Of a stretch of 64,000 nt of DNA, positions 9,345-20,800 are shown piece after piece. Both the position numbers and the translations under genes were made by a program. Within the stretch, counting starts at the first letter, position 1; every line of letters starts with the position of its first letter. The stretch is from Saprospiraceae bacterium UBA7687 (GTDB taxonomy: Bacteria > Bacteroidota > Bacteroidia > Chitinophagales > Saprospiraceae). The stretch covers positions 6,477 through 70,476 of the forward strand of contig DLGT01000017.1 in the NCBI GenBank assembly GCA_002482845.1, in the 5' to 3' direction. The notes beneath the pieces are model-generated. The model had not been told where the DNA came from, did no database searches, and worked only from the letters and a program-made list of their open reading frames with translations.

Positions 9345-12300
9345 TTAGCGAATAATTGTAATATCACCACGATAATTCCAGATTTGACCATCAGACAATT
9401 CAAATTCAATAATCAAAACATAAACTCCAGGAACTACATCTTTACCATTAAAAGTACCATCCCAACCAATACTAGGGTCTCCAGCAATCATCTCCGTGGA
9501 TCTGAAAACATTTTCTGCCCATCGATCATAAATAGCGACTTGGTTAATACGTTTGAATCCACGTGCCTGTGGGATATAGAAAATATTGTTTCCACCGTTT
9601 GATGTGGGTCTGAATATATTAGGAATAGCATTATTTAAGTCATTATTTACTTTGACCAATATAGTTACTTTCTGCTCACATGAACTTCCGACTCCATAAG
9701 TGATCGTATAGATGGTATTAATATAAGGACTTACCTTCAATTCCGTACATCCAATACAAAGTACGCTATCCCTATTTTCCCAAACTAATGAAGCTAATCC
9801 TGTCGGGTCAATATTAAATTCTGGGGCTAGAAGTATAGAATCACCAAACTGAATAGTGACTTCAGGATCTATACTAATCTGTAAATCTGGTCCTTCCGAC
9901 AAAACGATGGTATCTTCTACCACACACCCATAAGCGTCCGTGATCACTAAGTCATATATTCCTGTAGGTAAGTTGAAGAACGATTGGGTATTACCTACAT
10001 CAGTACCATTAAAAACTATATTATATTGTGGAGTCCCATTTAGTGATGACAAAATAATACTGCCATTAAATATACCCTCACAACTTGGCGGATTCACATC
10101 AGCAATGATTTCAGTAAATTGTGGTGGACTTTCCGTAATGACTTCAGTTCTTAATGTTTTGCACCCATTATTTACATTCAACAATTCAAAGAAATAGGTG
10201 CCTTCGTCCATTATTTCAATGATATAATCTGTCACTCTATTTACAATATTTCCATTTGTTGTGGTCCACAAAGCTATAAACTCGTCACCTTGATCTGATG
10301 CCGATGCATCCAATGTAGCATTTCTATTTTGACATTGAATATCACCAATTACTTTTACTTCTGACATTGGTTTTATGGTGTCTATCGGCAAGGTCAATAT
10401 CAGAGTATCTCTGCATTTGTTGGCATTCGAGACGATCAAAGTATATCGTCCTGGTTCAGATGTATTTATAGTAGGAGTAGTATAAGTGGTACCAGATTCA
10501 CTTTTCCATTCATAACTAACATCGGTCTCTAATGACGAAGCGACCAATGTGGCTATAGGATTTATACAATTAATAGTATCTGATTGCACATCAAATCCCG
10601 GTGGTCTAGTATCAATATCTATATAAAAATGATCTATAGCCACACACCCATTTTTACCAGTTACTTGTATGGTGTAATCTCCTTGTTCATTAGTCTGCGG
10701 AGATGCACTGCTATTGGTTGTGCCAGAAGGATAAATCCATTTGTAAGCCTTTAGACTATCATTAGACATCACTGACAAACTAATAAAACTTGTATCACAA
10801 GGCAATAATATTGTATCTTGGATCTCAAAAACGGGTAGAGAAATGTCTTGAATAATATCCAACATCGCTACCGAAATACAACCATTACTTCCTGTTACTG
10901 TCACTTTGTACTCACCTGGTTTGAAAACTATCGGTGTCCTTACATCGCTTGTAAAATCAGTACCTTCCCAGTGATAACTTATAATACTTGAAATCGGGTT
11001 GACGCCAATATTTATTTTACCTTTACTACAGGTCAGTGTATCACTAAAAAGTGTGTATTCTGGTACATCATCACTTTTAATAACATTAATCATAGTATCT
11101 GATGTGCAATAATTATCTGCTGTGACAATAAGCTGATATAAACCTGACTCAGACACAGACAAATCACCTGTGATGGTTGTGTCCATGCCGCCACCTTGCC
11201 ATTGGTAGGATAGCACATTTCTATCCACCGTAGCACCTAATGTTACTGTTGGATTAAAACAATTGATGGTATCACTTATGATAGATTCTATAATAGGAGC
11301 AGCGCGATCTGATGTTACGACGACACTTCCTTCTGTCACACATTGATCATCATTGATAACATCAAATAAATATGTACCTGGCTGAGAAACATCAAATTCC
11401 AATATATCTTGAGGTATGCTTTGTGGATTATTGCCATTTCGCCAAGTGACAGTTTTATATTCGTTTATTGGATTGATGACTATGTTTGATAACGAATCAC
11501 GACAATTTATGACCGTCGATGCAACATCAAACATTGGGAAAACTTTTCGTTCGACCACGTCGACAGTGTCTCGTGCAGTACAGTTATTAGCAGCAGTAAT
11601 TAAAGCAATGTATTGACCAGGCATTGTAATATCCAATGAATTACTTGTGATACCATTTGGAAGCCATAATGTACTACTTTGTGGTTGGTTATAATTAGTA
11701 GATAATGTTATCTGGTTTTGCTGACAAGTAATGGTATCTGGTAGTAAAATGCTAAAAACTGGAGCTAAAGTGTCATAACCAATTGTAAAAGTGATTGAAT
11801 CCCTACAACTATTGGGTGCCACACCCACCATAGTATAACTACCACCTTCATATACAAAAACATTATTTCCCGTGGCCAAATACCCATCTCCACGCCAAGT
11901 AAATGATGTACCTGGCAATGAAGACAAACCACTCACTCTGACAGAATCCATTTCACATTTTATGACAGGCGTCTCTACACTCAGCAATGGTAAAGTATCA
12001 TTTCTATATATCACTACAGAATCTGAAGTCACGCAATTTTTCTGATTGATAAATGAATAATAGTATGTACCCGTTTTATTGACAAATGGAGATTGATCAT
12101 TCGAATAAAAACCGTTTTCAAACCTGTATTCTATGGAAACAATGTCTGTATTAAGTAAACGAATTTGTACACTATCTTTTTGACAGTCTAAAGGCTCCGA
12201 TACCACTTGTGGAGTCGTATAAATCCTATCATCTATTACCAATATATCTTGTTCATCTGTACAGCCAGTGTTCGGATTTGTGATGGTGACTTTATAAAAA

Positions 12301-14735
12301 CCTCCATCTAGCACTCGTGGTTCAGAAACATCATCTTCAAGTAAACTAGGGCCTTCCCATCCGTATGTATAATTTCCATTGGATGATTCTTGTATCAAGG
12401 TTAAAGTATCACTTCCACATCTGATAGAGTCGACCTTATAAACAACTTGAGGTATATCTTCTCCATTCGGAACAAATATTTCAGTTTGGCCGATACATCC
12501 ATTGATTCCTATGAAGGTCATATTGTACAAACCTTGTGTGTAGACCATTGGCTCTATGTCCGTACTTAAAAAATCAATACCCGTCCAAGTGGCAGATTTC
12601 AAATCTAAATCCGAAGTAACTTTAATAATCACTGTATCCACTAAACATGTCAATGAGTCTACCATTAATGTCACTATAGGAATTAAGGTATCTGCTTGCA
12701 CTTCGAATGTCTCAATGGCAGTACAACCATTATCAGTGGCTGTAACGGTGACATTATAACTTCCAGGATTAGAAATACGTGGATTTGGCTGCATGGACTG
12801 TAAACCTGACCACTCATATTTCTCTACAGGTTCATTGACCGTAATTAATGGTATAACAAAAAGAGAATCACAGCTTATAGTATCTACCATAATAGAAGTG
12901 ATCAAAGGTGCAATTTTATCTTCTTGGATGTCAAATGAAAAAGTGCCGCCACAACCATTCTGTCTATCTACAATATTTACAGAAACCATCCCTGCATTAC
13001 TTACAAAAGGATTTCTCTCGGATATATAACTAGGTAATACGCCTGTCCAATTGTAATCATAAGTCCTATTTTCGTCGTGCATTAACAAAACTTGCACAGA
13101 ATCATTTCTACAGGTCAATGTATCCGCTGTAAAACTAGGATTTTCAAAAAACTTATCTTCAATAACTATAATCGAATCCCTTGCTTTACAGCCATTATCC
13201 GATGTAATTGTTACAAAATATTTCCCTGGAAAACTCGTGCTTATCCCATTTGGTATCAATGTGAATAAATGACCATCTTCAGAAATCCAATTCAAAGAAT
13301 CAATAGGCTTATTGGAGATGACTACAATATCTACTTCAGGCACTTTACAAGTTATGGTGTCCGTTTGGAAACCTATAGTTGGATTAGATTCGTCTAGAAA
13401 GATTGTTTTTGATACAGTATCTCTACAGGTCAAACCTTGCAAAGTACCGCTAACTTCTAAAAAATAAGTTCCAACCGTTCTTATGTCAACTATAAAATCC
13501 GTAGTATCGGTTACTATTTGACCATCAAAAGTGAACCAATTAAATGTCAAGTTACTGACCACATCACCCTCATTTGATCCTTCTAGCGCTATCAAATTAG
13601 ACAGACAGCTTAATGAATCAGAAGTACTCATAATGGTAGCTTCAAGGCTAATAACTCTCAAATCTAATCTTACTAAAGAATCACATGCACCATTCGCAAT
13701 AGAAATGTCATAAATTCCTTCTTGATCGTAAGTAACTCCATCTATGAGGACCGATGAGCCTTCACAAATGTATTGTTGTAAATTTACTGGTGCAGTTTGA
13801 TTAGAAATAACAACCACCATACAGCTATCAGAGACTGCTGCACAATTTCCTGCTGAAAAAAACAAAGTATTTAGCTGTATATTATTCAATAAGGCACCTT
13901 CTGCGGGAAGGATGTTAGATTGATTATCAGCATATTGAATACCACAAATCGTATAAGTGCCTGCTGGAAAAGTCCTTAAATCTATCGCATCAGTATAAGC
14001 AATTAGAGCCGTATCGTTAAAAATAACATTGGTATAATTATAAATAGAATCTATTGGCTGTTGTACACTAAAAGTCTTGACAATATCTATCTCTAACCTA
14101 TCATCTCCTTGGCAATAAGCAACATCAGGATTTAAAATCATCCCTGGATCAAGGATACACTCACCACAAGTAACACCTTCATCATCACAAAAAATCAGAC
14201 TCGCATCCAATAGAATACCTTCATCTCCATCTGCAAAATCGATACATCTGAGCGTCCAAGTTCCATTAACAGGTCCAGTATTGAAATTTTCAAAACTGTC
14301 CATGTGCGGATAATAAATACCTGTATAATTATTAAGACTTAACCAATTTTGGTCATTTTCCCATATATCATCAAAACCTGAATCGGGTATGGCTGTAGCA
14401 CCAGCGGGAACAAACGTAACATCCCACGTTATCAGTCCTGTAAAATATGCATTGATATTTCCACCCGTTAGCGTGACTTTCTGTCCAGAAGGAGAGATTA
14501 ATTCAATGAACATCTCCTTCATAAAATTATGCCTAAACTTTAGCTTCACACCACAAACACCTTGGTTAGGGTCACCTAAATTATTGATGGTAGCTCCAGA
14601 AACCAAAATGGAAACATTGGTTGTATCTGCTTGATCGTTAAATTCATCTCGGATTATGTAAGTCTTGTCCAAGCCGCATTGTGCGGATAGATCAAATGTG
14701 AATATTAGTATTAAGAGTAGAATTATGTACTTCAA
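9345..14735 (-). CDS. Very large secreted adhesin-like protein with P-domain and type B T9SS sorting domain
   Basis: 1796 residues with a signal peptide. Residues about 25-190 resemble the proprotein-convertase P-domain (GTWTLRCIDFADGDEG). The body holds roughly fourteen beta-sandwich repeats of about 80-90 residues, each opening with a D-[ST]-[IL]-x-C type motif (DTITC, DTLTC, DTISC, DSLTC, DSIRC, DTINC) and containing a W-x-G or W-x-x core. Cys spacing suggests one disulfide per repeat. The last 90 residues are the gliding-motility-associated CHU_C domain (IPNIFRPTSNGGNNIF, YDRWAENVF, GWDGTFNGKDV, PGVYVLIIE), a type B sorting signal. Expected at the cell surface, in adhesion or matrix. A -7 box lies at 14799. 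Confidence 0.88.
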   Translation of the reverse strand: MKYIILLLILIFTFDLSAQCGLDKTYIIRDEFNDQADTTNVSILVSGATINNLGDPNQGVCGVKLKFRHNFMKEMFIELISPSGQKVTLTGGNINAYFTGLITWDVTFVPAGATAIPDSGFDDIWENDQNWLSLNNYTGIYYPHMDSFENFNTGPVNGTWTLRCIDFADGDEGILLDASLIFCDDEGVTCGECILDPGMILNPDVAYCQGDDRLEIDIVKTFSVQQPIDSIYNYTNVIFNDTALIAYTDAIDLRTFPAGTYTICGIQYADNQSNILPAEGALLNNIQLNTLFFSAGNCAAVSDSCMVVVISNQTAPVNLQQYICEGSSVLIDGVTYDQEGIYDISIANGACDSLVRLDLRVISLEATIMSTSDSLSCLSNLIALEGSNEGDVVSNLTFNWFTFDGQIVTDTTDFIVDIRTVGTYFLEVSGTLQGLTCRDTVSKTIFLDESNPTIGFQTDTITCKVPEVDIVVISNKPIDSLNWISEDGHLFTLIPNGISTSFPGKYFVTITSDNGCKARDSIIVIEDKFFENPSFTADTLTCRNDSVQVLLMHDENRTYDYNWTGVLPSYISERNPFVSNAGMVSVNIVDRQNGCGGTFSFDIQEDKIAPLITSIMVDTISCDSLFVIPLITVNEPVEKYEWSGLQSMQPNPRISNPGSYNVTVTATDNGCTAIETFEVQADTLIPIVTLMVDSLTCLVDTVIIKVTSDLDLKSATWTGIDFLSTDIEPMVYTQGLYNMTFIGINGCIGQTEIFVPNGEDIPQVVYKVDSIRCGSDTLTLIQESSNGNYTYGWEGPSLLEDDVSEPRVLDGGFYKVTITNPNTGCTDEQDILVIDDRIYTTPQVVSEPLDCQKDSVQIRLLNTDIVSIEYRFENGFYSNDQSPFVNKTGTYYYSFINQKNCVTSDSVVIYRNDTLPLLSVETPVIKCEMDSVRVSGLSSLPGTSFTWRGDGYLATGNNVFVYEGGSYTMVGVAPNSCRDSITFTIGYDTLAPVFSILLPDTITCQQNQITLSTNYNQPQSSTLWLPNGITSNSLDITMPGQYIALITAANNCTARDTVDVVERKVFPMFDVASTVINCRDSLSNIVINPINEYKTVTWRNGNNPQSIPQDILEFDVSQPGTYLFDVINDDQCVTEGSVVVTSDRAAPIIESIISDTINCFNPTVTLGATVDRNVLSYQWQGGGMDTTITGDLSVSESGLYQLIVTADNYCTSDTMINVIKSDDVPEYTLFSDTLTCSKGKINIGVNPISSIISYHWEGTDFTSDVRTPIVFKPGEYKVTVTGSNGCISVAMLDIIQDISLPVFEIQDTILLPCDTSFISLSVMSNDSLKAYKWIYPSGTTNSSASPQTNEQGDYTIQVTGKNGCVAIDHFYIDIDTRPPGFDVQSDTINCINPIATLVASSLETDVSYEWKSESGTTYTTPTINTSEPGRYTLIVSNANKCRDTLILTLPIDTIKPMSEVKVIGDIQCQNRNATLDASASDQGDEFIALWTTTNGNIVNRVTDYIIEIMDEGTYFFELLNVNNGCKTLRTEVITESPPQFTEIIADVNPPSCEGIFNGSIILSSLNGTPQYNIVFNGTDVGNTQSFFNLPTGIYDLVITDAYGCVVEDTIVLSEGPDLQISIDPEVTIQFGDSILLAPEFNIDPTGLASLVWENRDSVLCIGCTELKVSPYINTIYTITYGVGSSCEQKVTILVKVNNDLNNAIPNIFRPTSNGGNNIFYIPQARGFKRINQVAIYDRWAENVFRSTEMIAGDPSIGWDGTFNGKDVVPGVYVLIIEFELSDGQIWNYRGDITIIR

Positions 14736-14798
14736 CTTCTTTTATGAGTTTTGGTTAAAAAAGGAAAAAGTAAATTAGAGGGAAGCTGATATCGCAAT

Positions 14799-14806
14799 GC
14801 AAATAT
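14799..14806 (-). promoter_or_regulatory. Bacteroidota -7 box (TATATTTG) for the adhesin gene
   Basis: Exact TAnnTTTG match on the minus strand, 63 bp before the start codon; no TTTG at the expected 19-bp spacing. Confidence 0.4.
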
Positions 14807-14921
14807 AGGTAGTATTATCAAACATTGTTACCGAAATTGTGAAAAACAAAGAAAATAAAACAAAAACAAAGTTTAAATCTAATGAAATAATTACCTTAGC
14901 ATCTTCAATTTTAAATAACCA

Positions 14922-16361
14922 ATGAACAAAGTATTAGTAGCAAATAGAGGTGAAATCGCATGTAGAGTGATACAATCATTAAAAAAAATGGGTATCAAAA
15001 GTGTTGCAGTTTATTCTGAAGCTGATAAAAATGCCTTGCATGTCAAACTTGCTGATGAAGCCTTCTACCTAGGACCATCTCCATCATCTGAATCCTATTT
15101 GGTCCAAGATAAAATCATTGATATCGCCTTAAAAAATGGTGTAGATGGCATTCATCCTGGATATGGTTTCCTGAGTGAAAATTCAAAATTTGCATTAAAA
15201 CTTCAGGAAAACAACATAAAACTCATCGGGCCATCGGCTTATAGCATGGACATCATGGGAGACAAACTTTCTGCCAAAGATGCTGTCAAAAACTTTGGAA
15301 TCCCTATGGTTCCTGGTACTGATTATGCCATTACCGATGTTAACGAAGCTATCCAAATTGCAGAAAAAGTAGGTTACCCTGTACTTGTCAAAGCATCAGC
15401 AGGTGGTGGCGGAAAAGGAATGAAGCTTGTACAGAGCAGCGCTGAGATGCCAGATCAAATGCAACTTGCCATTAATGAAGCGACATCGTCTTTTGGAAAT
15501 GGTGCCGTATTTATCGAAAAATTTGTGACATCTCCACGACATATTGAGATACAAGTACTAGCAGATTCTTTTGGCAACACCGTCTATGTTTTTGAGCGAG
15601 AATGTAGTATACAAAGGAGACATCAGAAAGTAGTAGAAGAAGCACCAAGTGCCATACTTACACCTGAAATCAGAAAAGCAATGGGCGATGCAGCTGTAAA
15701 AGTAGCTAAAGCTTGCCAATATGAAGGTGCTGGAACGGTAGAGTTCTTAGTAGATGATAAACTCAACTTCTATTTTCTGGAAATGAATACTAGACTTCAA
15801 GTAGAGCACCCAGTATCAGAAATGATTTCAGGACTTGACCTTGTAGAACAGCAAATCAAAATTGCACGAGGCGAAAAACTTGCCTTCACCCAAGATGATC
15901 TAAAAATAAATGGTCATGCCATAGAGTTGAGAATTTATGCAGAAGATCCATTTGACAATTTTACACCCAGCATCAATAATTTAGAAACCTATCGTCTGCC
16001 TAAAGGAGATGGTGTCAGAGTAGATAATGGTTATGTAGAAGGAGACGCCATTCCGATTTATTATGACCCGATGTTGGCGAAGCTTACAGTCCATGCCGAT
16101 ACTAGAAATGGTGCCATAGAGAAAATGTTATCTGCCATCCAGCAATACGACATCAAAGGAATAGCGTCTACCCTTGATTTCGGAGCTTTTGTTATGAAAC
16201 ATCCTGATTTTGTATCTGGAAAATTCGATACCAACTTTGTATCTAAGAATTGGAATCCTGAGACGATAAAAAATAGTTTAGAAGAAGAAGCGGAAGTTGC
16301 TGCATGTCTTGCCCAATATTTACTCGCTGATTCAGATGCTAAACTTGTAGTTCCCGGATAG
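14922..16361 (+). CDS. accC: Biotin carboxylase subunit of an acyl-CoA carboxylase
   Basis: 479 residues, matching the AccC length. It carboxylates the biotin of a carrier protein with ATP and bicarbonate, the first half-reaction of acetyl-CoA (or propionyl-CoA) carboxylase in the cytoplasm. Seen: N-terminal Rossmann region (VLVANRGEIACRVIQSL), ATP-grasp glycine loop KASAGGGGKGMKLV near 155-168, FIEKF, and the catalytic EMNTRLQVEHPVSE near 286-299, followed by the C-terminal biotin-carboxylase domain. No carrier or carboxyltransferase gene is adjacent, so fatty-acid synthesis versus another carboxylase cannot be decided from context. Confidence 0.93.
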   Translation: MNKVLVANRGEIACRVIQSLKKMGIKSVAVYSEADKNALHVKLADEAFYLGPSPSSESYLVQDKIIDIALKNGVDGIHPGYGFLSENSKFALKLQENNIKLIGPSAYSMDIMGDKLSAKDAVKNFGIPMVPGTDYAITDVNEAIQIAEKVGYPVLVKASAGGGGKGMKLVQSSAEMPDQMQLAINEATSSFGNGAVFIEKFVTSPRHIEIQVLADSFGNTVYVFERECSIQRRHQKVVEEAPSAILTPEIRKAMGDAAVKVAKACQYEGAGTVEFLVDDKLNFYFLEMNTRLQVEHPVSEMISGLDLVEQQIKIARGEKLAFTQDDLKINGHAIELRIYAEDPFDNFTPSINNLETYRLPKGDGVRVDNGYVEGDAIPIYYDPMLAKLTVHADTRNGAIEKMLSAIQQYDIKGIASTLDFGAFVMKHPDFVSGKFDTNFVSKNWNPETIKNSLEEEAEVAACLAQYLLADSDAKLVVPG

Positions 16362-16385
16362 AAATTTAACTAATAAAAATAAAAA

Positions 16386-16422
16386 AGCGTCATTCACATT
16401 TTAAACAAATATGAATGACGCT
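16386..16422 (-). terminator. Terminator between convergent accC and pdhB
   Basis: An 11-bp perfect stem (AGCGTCATTCA/TGAATGACGCT) with a 15-nt loop. On the minus strand it runs into TTTTTATTTTTA, so it chiefly ends the pyruvate dehydrogenase gene; on the plus strand the T-tract is weaker. Confidence 0.75.
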
Positions 16423-16453
16423 CTCATTTAAACTATATACAATTACCTGCTAA

Positions 16454-17440
16454 TCAGGCTTTCATATACATTACTTCCTTCACTGCCTTAATTACTTTGG
16501 CTGGTGTAGGTAAGTACTCATCCAAAAACGTTGGCGCGTATGGTAATGATGTATCTGCCGAATTGACTCTAGTTACCGGAGCATCTAGATAGTCAAATGC
16601 GTATTTTTGGATCTCGTATGCGATTTCTGCCGAAACACCTGCAAATGGCCATGCTTCATCTACCACTACAAGTCGATTTGTCTTCTTGACAGATTCTACT
16701 ATCGTTTTATGATCTAGCGGTCTAATCGTTCTAAGATCAATGACCTCAGCCGAGATACCTTGTTTTTCTAATTCTATTGCTGCTTCTTTAGCTACTTCTA
16801 TCATTTTATTATACGATACGATAGTCACATCCGTACCTTCTCTTCTGATAGCTGCTTTCCCTATAGGAACCAAATAGTCACCATCAGGAACTTCTCCTTT
16901 AAGGCCATAAAAAGACTCAGACTCCATCATACACACAGGATCATTATCTCTGATGGCAGACTTTAGCAAACCTTTTGCATCTGCTGGATCAATACAAGAA
17001 ATAACTTTTATACCTGGAATATTTGCCATCCAACTTTCAAAAGTTTGAGAGTGTTGTTGTGCCAACTGACCAGCTGAACCTGATGGTCCTCTGAATACTA
17101 TTGGACACATAAACTGTCCTGCAGATTGAGACAAAGTTTTTGCAGCATTATTAACTATCTGGTCAAATGCCAATACAGCAAAATTCCATGTCATAAACTC
17201 AACGATCGGTCTAAGACCATTCATGGCAGCACCTACTCCTATTCCTGCAAAACCCAACTCTGCTATCGGAGTGTCTATCACTCTTTTAGGTCCGAATTCA
17301 TCGAGCATACCTTTACTTACTTTGTAGGCACCATTGTATTCAGCAACTTCTTCACCCATCAAAAAGACATTTTCGTCTCTTCTCATTTCTTCGGACATTG
17401 CTTCACCAAGCGCATCCCTTAAAGTCAAAATTCTAGACAT
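16454..17440 (-). CDS. pdhB: Pyruvate dehydrogenase E1 component, beta subunit
   Basis: 328 residues, the standard E1-beta length. With the alpha subunit and thiamine diphosphate it decarboxylates pyruvate in the pyruvate dehydrogenase complex. Seen: RDALGEAMSEEMRRDENVFLMGEEV at the N-terminus (conserved Glu contacting thiamine diphosphate), RVIDTPIAELGFAGIGVGAA, and the C-terminal transketolase domain with VVDEAWPFAGVSAEIA. The alpha subunit and E2/E3 genes are not in the window, so the complex is encoded at separate loci. A -7 box with a near-consensus upstream element precedes it. Confidence 0.95.
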   Translation of the reverse strand: MSRILTLRDALGEAMSEEMRRDENVFLMGEEVAEYNGAYKVSKGMLDEFGPKRVIDTPIAELGFAGIGVGAAMNGLRPIVEFMTWNFAVLAFDQIVNNAAKTLSQSAGQFMCPIVFRGPSGSAGQLAQQHSQTFESWMANIPGIKVISCIDPADAKGLLKSAIRDNDPVCMMESESFYGLKGEVPDGDYLVPIGKAAIRREGTDVTIVSYNKMIEVAKEAAIELEKQGISAEVIDLRTIRPLDHKTIVESVKKTNRLVVVDEAWPFAGVSAEIAYEIQKYAFDYLDAPVTRVNSADTSLPYAPTFLDEYLPTPAKVIKAVKEVMYMKA

Positions 17441-17476
17441 ATTATATGAAGTATTATCTTTTTATAAAAATCAGCA

Positions 17477-17509
17477 CAAAAGTAGTAAAATATTATTCTT
17501 ATACACAAA
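17477..17509 (-). promoter_or_regulatory. Promoter of pdhB
   Basis: On the minus strand TTTG (17506-17509) is followed after 21 bp by TACTTTTG (17477-17484), close to the TTTG-N19-TAnnTTTG consensus, 36 bp before the start codon. Confidence 0.5.
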
Positions 17510-17799
17510 GAAGGAAGATACTATGTTTAAAATTATAAACATTTAATCAACTTTGAACCTCAGAATCTTTCTCACGTTTTACTTCTTGACCTGCAACTTA
17601 ATTCCAAAACCGCAAAATTTGTTTAATATATAGTGATTTATTTTCGAAAATGTACTTAATAAAACCTAGACTAACCTATATAGATTCATTGCTCGGCCTT
17701 CTTTTATTGACCAATAGTTTTTCCAAAATGTAATTTTAAACCAACTGAAAACGCAATACTTTTATAAATCATATTATTTTATTTTACATATAAAAATTT

Positions 17800-17807
17800 T
17801 ACTTTTG
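17800..17807 (+). promoter_or_regulatory. Bacteroidota -7 box (TACTTTTG)
   Basis: Exact TAnnTTTG match 18 bp before the start codon at 17826, implying a very short leader. The rest of the 385-bp gap (17441-17825) holds no open frame or repeat that I can support. Confidence 0.5.
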
Positions 17808-17825
17808 CCCAATAATTAAATCAAT

Positions 17826-20800
17826 ATGACTTTTTTGAAACGTTTATTTATTTTCACTTTTTTCACTTTGGCTTTTACATCTTTAATAATTGGACAAGAA
17901 AAGCCAAATTTTATAAGAAAAGACCATTCAGACCAAGCTTGGTTTCTCGAGATTCTTAAAGAAAAACCAAATTACAACTTTGTCGAGCAATCTTTTAATG
18001 AATATTTTGCTAAAAATCCCTTAGAAAAAAGTCAACAAAAAAATCGTGTCAGAAGATGGCTGATGACGTCTGCTTCATCACAAGATAAAAATGGTAATGT
18101 CATTCCTGTTTATTCCACAAAGGAAGATGAATTAATAATCCAAAAAGGTCAACAACAAGGGCTTCGAAACTATAGAAATCAACAAAAAAATCGAACTTCC
18201 TATAGAAACAATGATAATCCACCGAATGCAACATGGACAGATAGTGTAGGTACATGGCGTATGATAGGACCGTACCATATTAGTGATAGAGAAGGTGTGT
18301 ACAACATGTACGGTGGCTTTAACGACAGGGTATTTATTAATAGGCTAAATCCCCAAAATATGATTGCTGGTCAGTCTTATGGAGGACTATGGACATCTCA
18401 GAATGGCGGATCCACATGGAAATTGACTGATGGACCTTTTAAAAATGGTACTAACGAATACGCCAATAGAGATATGTACTACGGCGACATAGAAGTACAT
18501 CCGTTGAATGCAAATCGCATATTAGTAGGTTCTCATGCAGGTGTATTAATCTCTACCAATGCTGGCGAGTCATGGACACTGGCAGATTCTTTAAATCAAG
18601 ATGACAAACCAGGTGAAAGGTCTTATTTCATAGCACAAAAGCCTGATGATCAGAACATTATTCTGGCATCTTATGGAAAACGAATATTTAGGTCTACGAA
18701 TGGAGGATCTACATGGACAATGGTTTTTGATAATAGTTCGGTTTCTCAAAATTTTAATCAAGGACAACATGATGATGCCACAGTCTACCAAAGGAGATAT
18801 AACTTTGCAGGTATGGATTTCCATCCCACTGACCCTAATATTGTTTTTTTGAGTGCTTTAAATAGTAGTAACCAAGTATGTCTATATAAATCCACCGATG
18901 CAGGTCAGAGTTTCAGTTTACTGGTAAATACAACTAAGAGTAAATTTCTCAAAATGATGATCACACCTGCCGATCCCGACCATGTGTATTTCGGAACATT
19001 ATTTACGAATGTGGAGACGCCTGCGGCAGACGATGGTATTTATAAATATGATACTAATGGAACATTGGTGAGTTTTAGTCCTATCCAAGGCATTACAGTA
19101 TCTGGATTGGTAGACGATGTACAAGTATCTCCCACTGACTCCAAAATATGGTATATGGGTGGATATGCTGCGAGCGCTGTGCACAAATCCGTTGATGGTG
19201 GTAATACTTGGAACTTTTATAATACACATTATGGAGCGGGCATTACAGATTATGTACATCCCGATGTGCGATCACTTGCTATATATGGAAATACTGTTCT
19301 GGTGGGAACTGATGGTGGACTGCATATATCTACGGATGGCTCTCAAAATTTCCAATCTGCTGGCAAATGGATATCTGCTATCGACTTATGGGGATTTTCT
19401 TCTTCATTCAAAGGAGATGTTGTCGCTAGTGGTGATGACCATGGACCGTCTGAAATTAGATATGCGGATGTGGATCGTGGCTGGGTGCCCATAGGTGGCG
19501 CTGATTCTGGAGAGATCCAACTCAATCAATGTAATACTGATTATGCTTATGGTCGTGATGTTTACTCACGATTTATGGCAGTCAAAACAAATGACACTAC
19601 TTACGTAAGAAATTCTAATGCACTCATTGATGCACAATATAAATATCTATCACAAGATCCTGATTCCTATTTTGCTTTTTATCCATCCAAAAACAATGTA
19701 CTGAAAAAGTCAATAGACAATATGAAAACGTCTGTAGACTTGTACACTTTTACCAATAATATTACAAAAGTAGAAGTGGCACTCAAAGACAATAATAAAC
19801 TTTTTGTACTGGAAAATAGAAATAGAGTACACAAATCTATCAATGGTGGCTCTAATTTTGTAAACATCACACCTTCTACAGCCGTCACCAATGGTCAAAC
19901 GCTCATCACAGACATCGAAATAGATGAAACGGGTAATCATATTTGGTTAGCTTATGGAAATTCGCAGACCACTTGCAAAGTTGTACACTCTAGCAATGGT
20001 GGGACCACCTGGACCAATATTACGAATGGAAATCTACCTAGTTTACCTTTAGAACATATCACTTACCAACGTGGCACTAATGGAATGGTGTATGTAGCCA
20101 TGAAACGTCAAGGTGGAATATGGTACAAAGACTTATCCATGCCAAATTGGTTATCATTGGGATCAGGGTTGCCAATGATTTCATACGTCACGTCCATATA
20201 CACAGTGCCTGATTGTGGTAAACTCAGAATGGGAACGTCACGTGGCACCTTTGAACATGCATTGCCTGTACAATCTGATGTGCTAGCTCATTTTTCAGTA
20301 GATACTAAAATTACTAATGCTTGTTATTTAGATACGACATATTTTTATGATTATAGTTCTTATTCTGGACCTAATGTAACATTCCAATGGAGTTTTGAAG
20401 GTGGCACTCCATCTTCTTCACAAGACATGAATCCTAAAGTTGTCTATCTTGAGCATGGTATCTTTGATGTTACATTAGTGGTTACAGATGGCAATGGCAA
20501 CTCGTCCACCTATATAAGGGAGAACTTTATGGCAGTCTCCGCAGAAAATGGTTGTGGACCTCAGACAACACCAACTTTTGCTCAATATTCAAATGATCAA
20601 AGCAGGTACGTGCAAACACCATCGATGGGACTTACGAATACCAATAACTATACCTTTATGGCATGGGTAAAAGGTGAAGGAACACAGGAAGATTATGCAG
20701 CAATATTTTCCCATGATCTGAGTGAAAGCGGTAGAGCTGTTCTTAATTGTCGAAATGAAAATCCGGATAGTACACAAATAGGTTATCATTACCCTAATGG

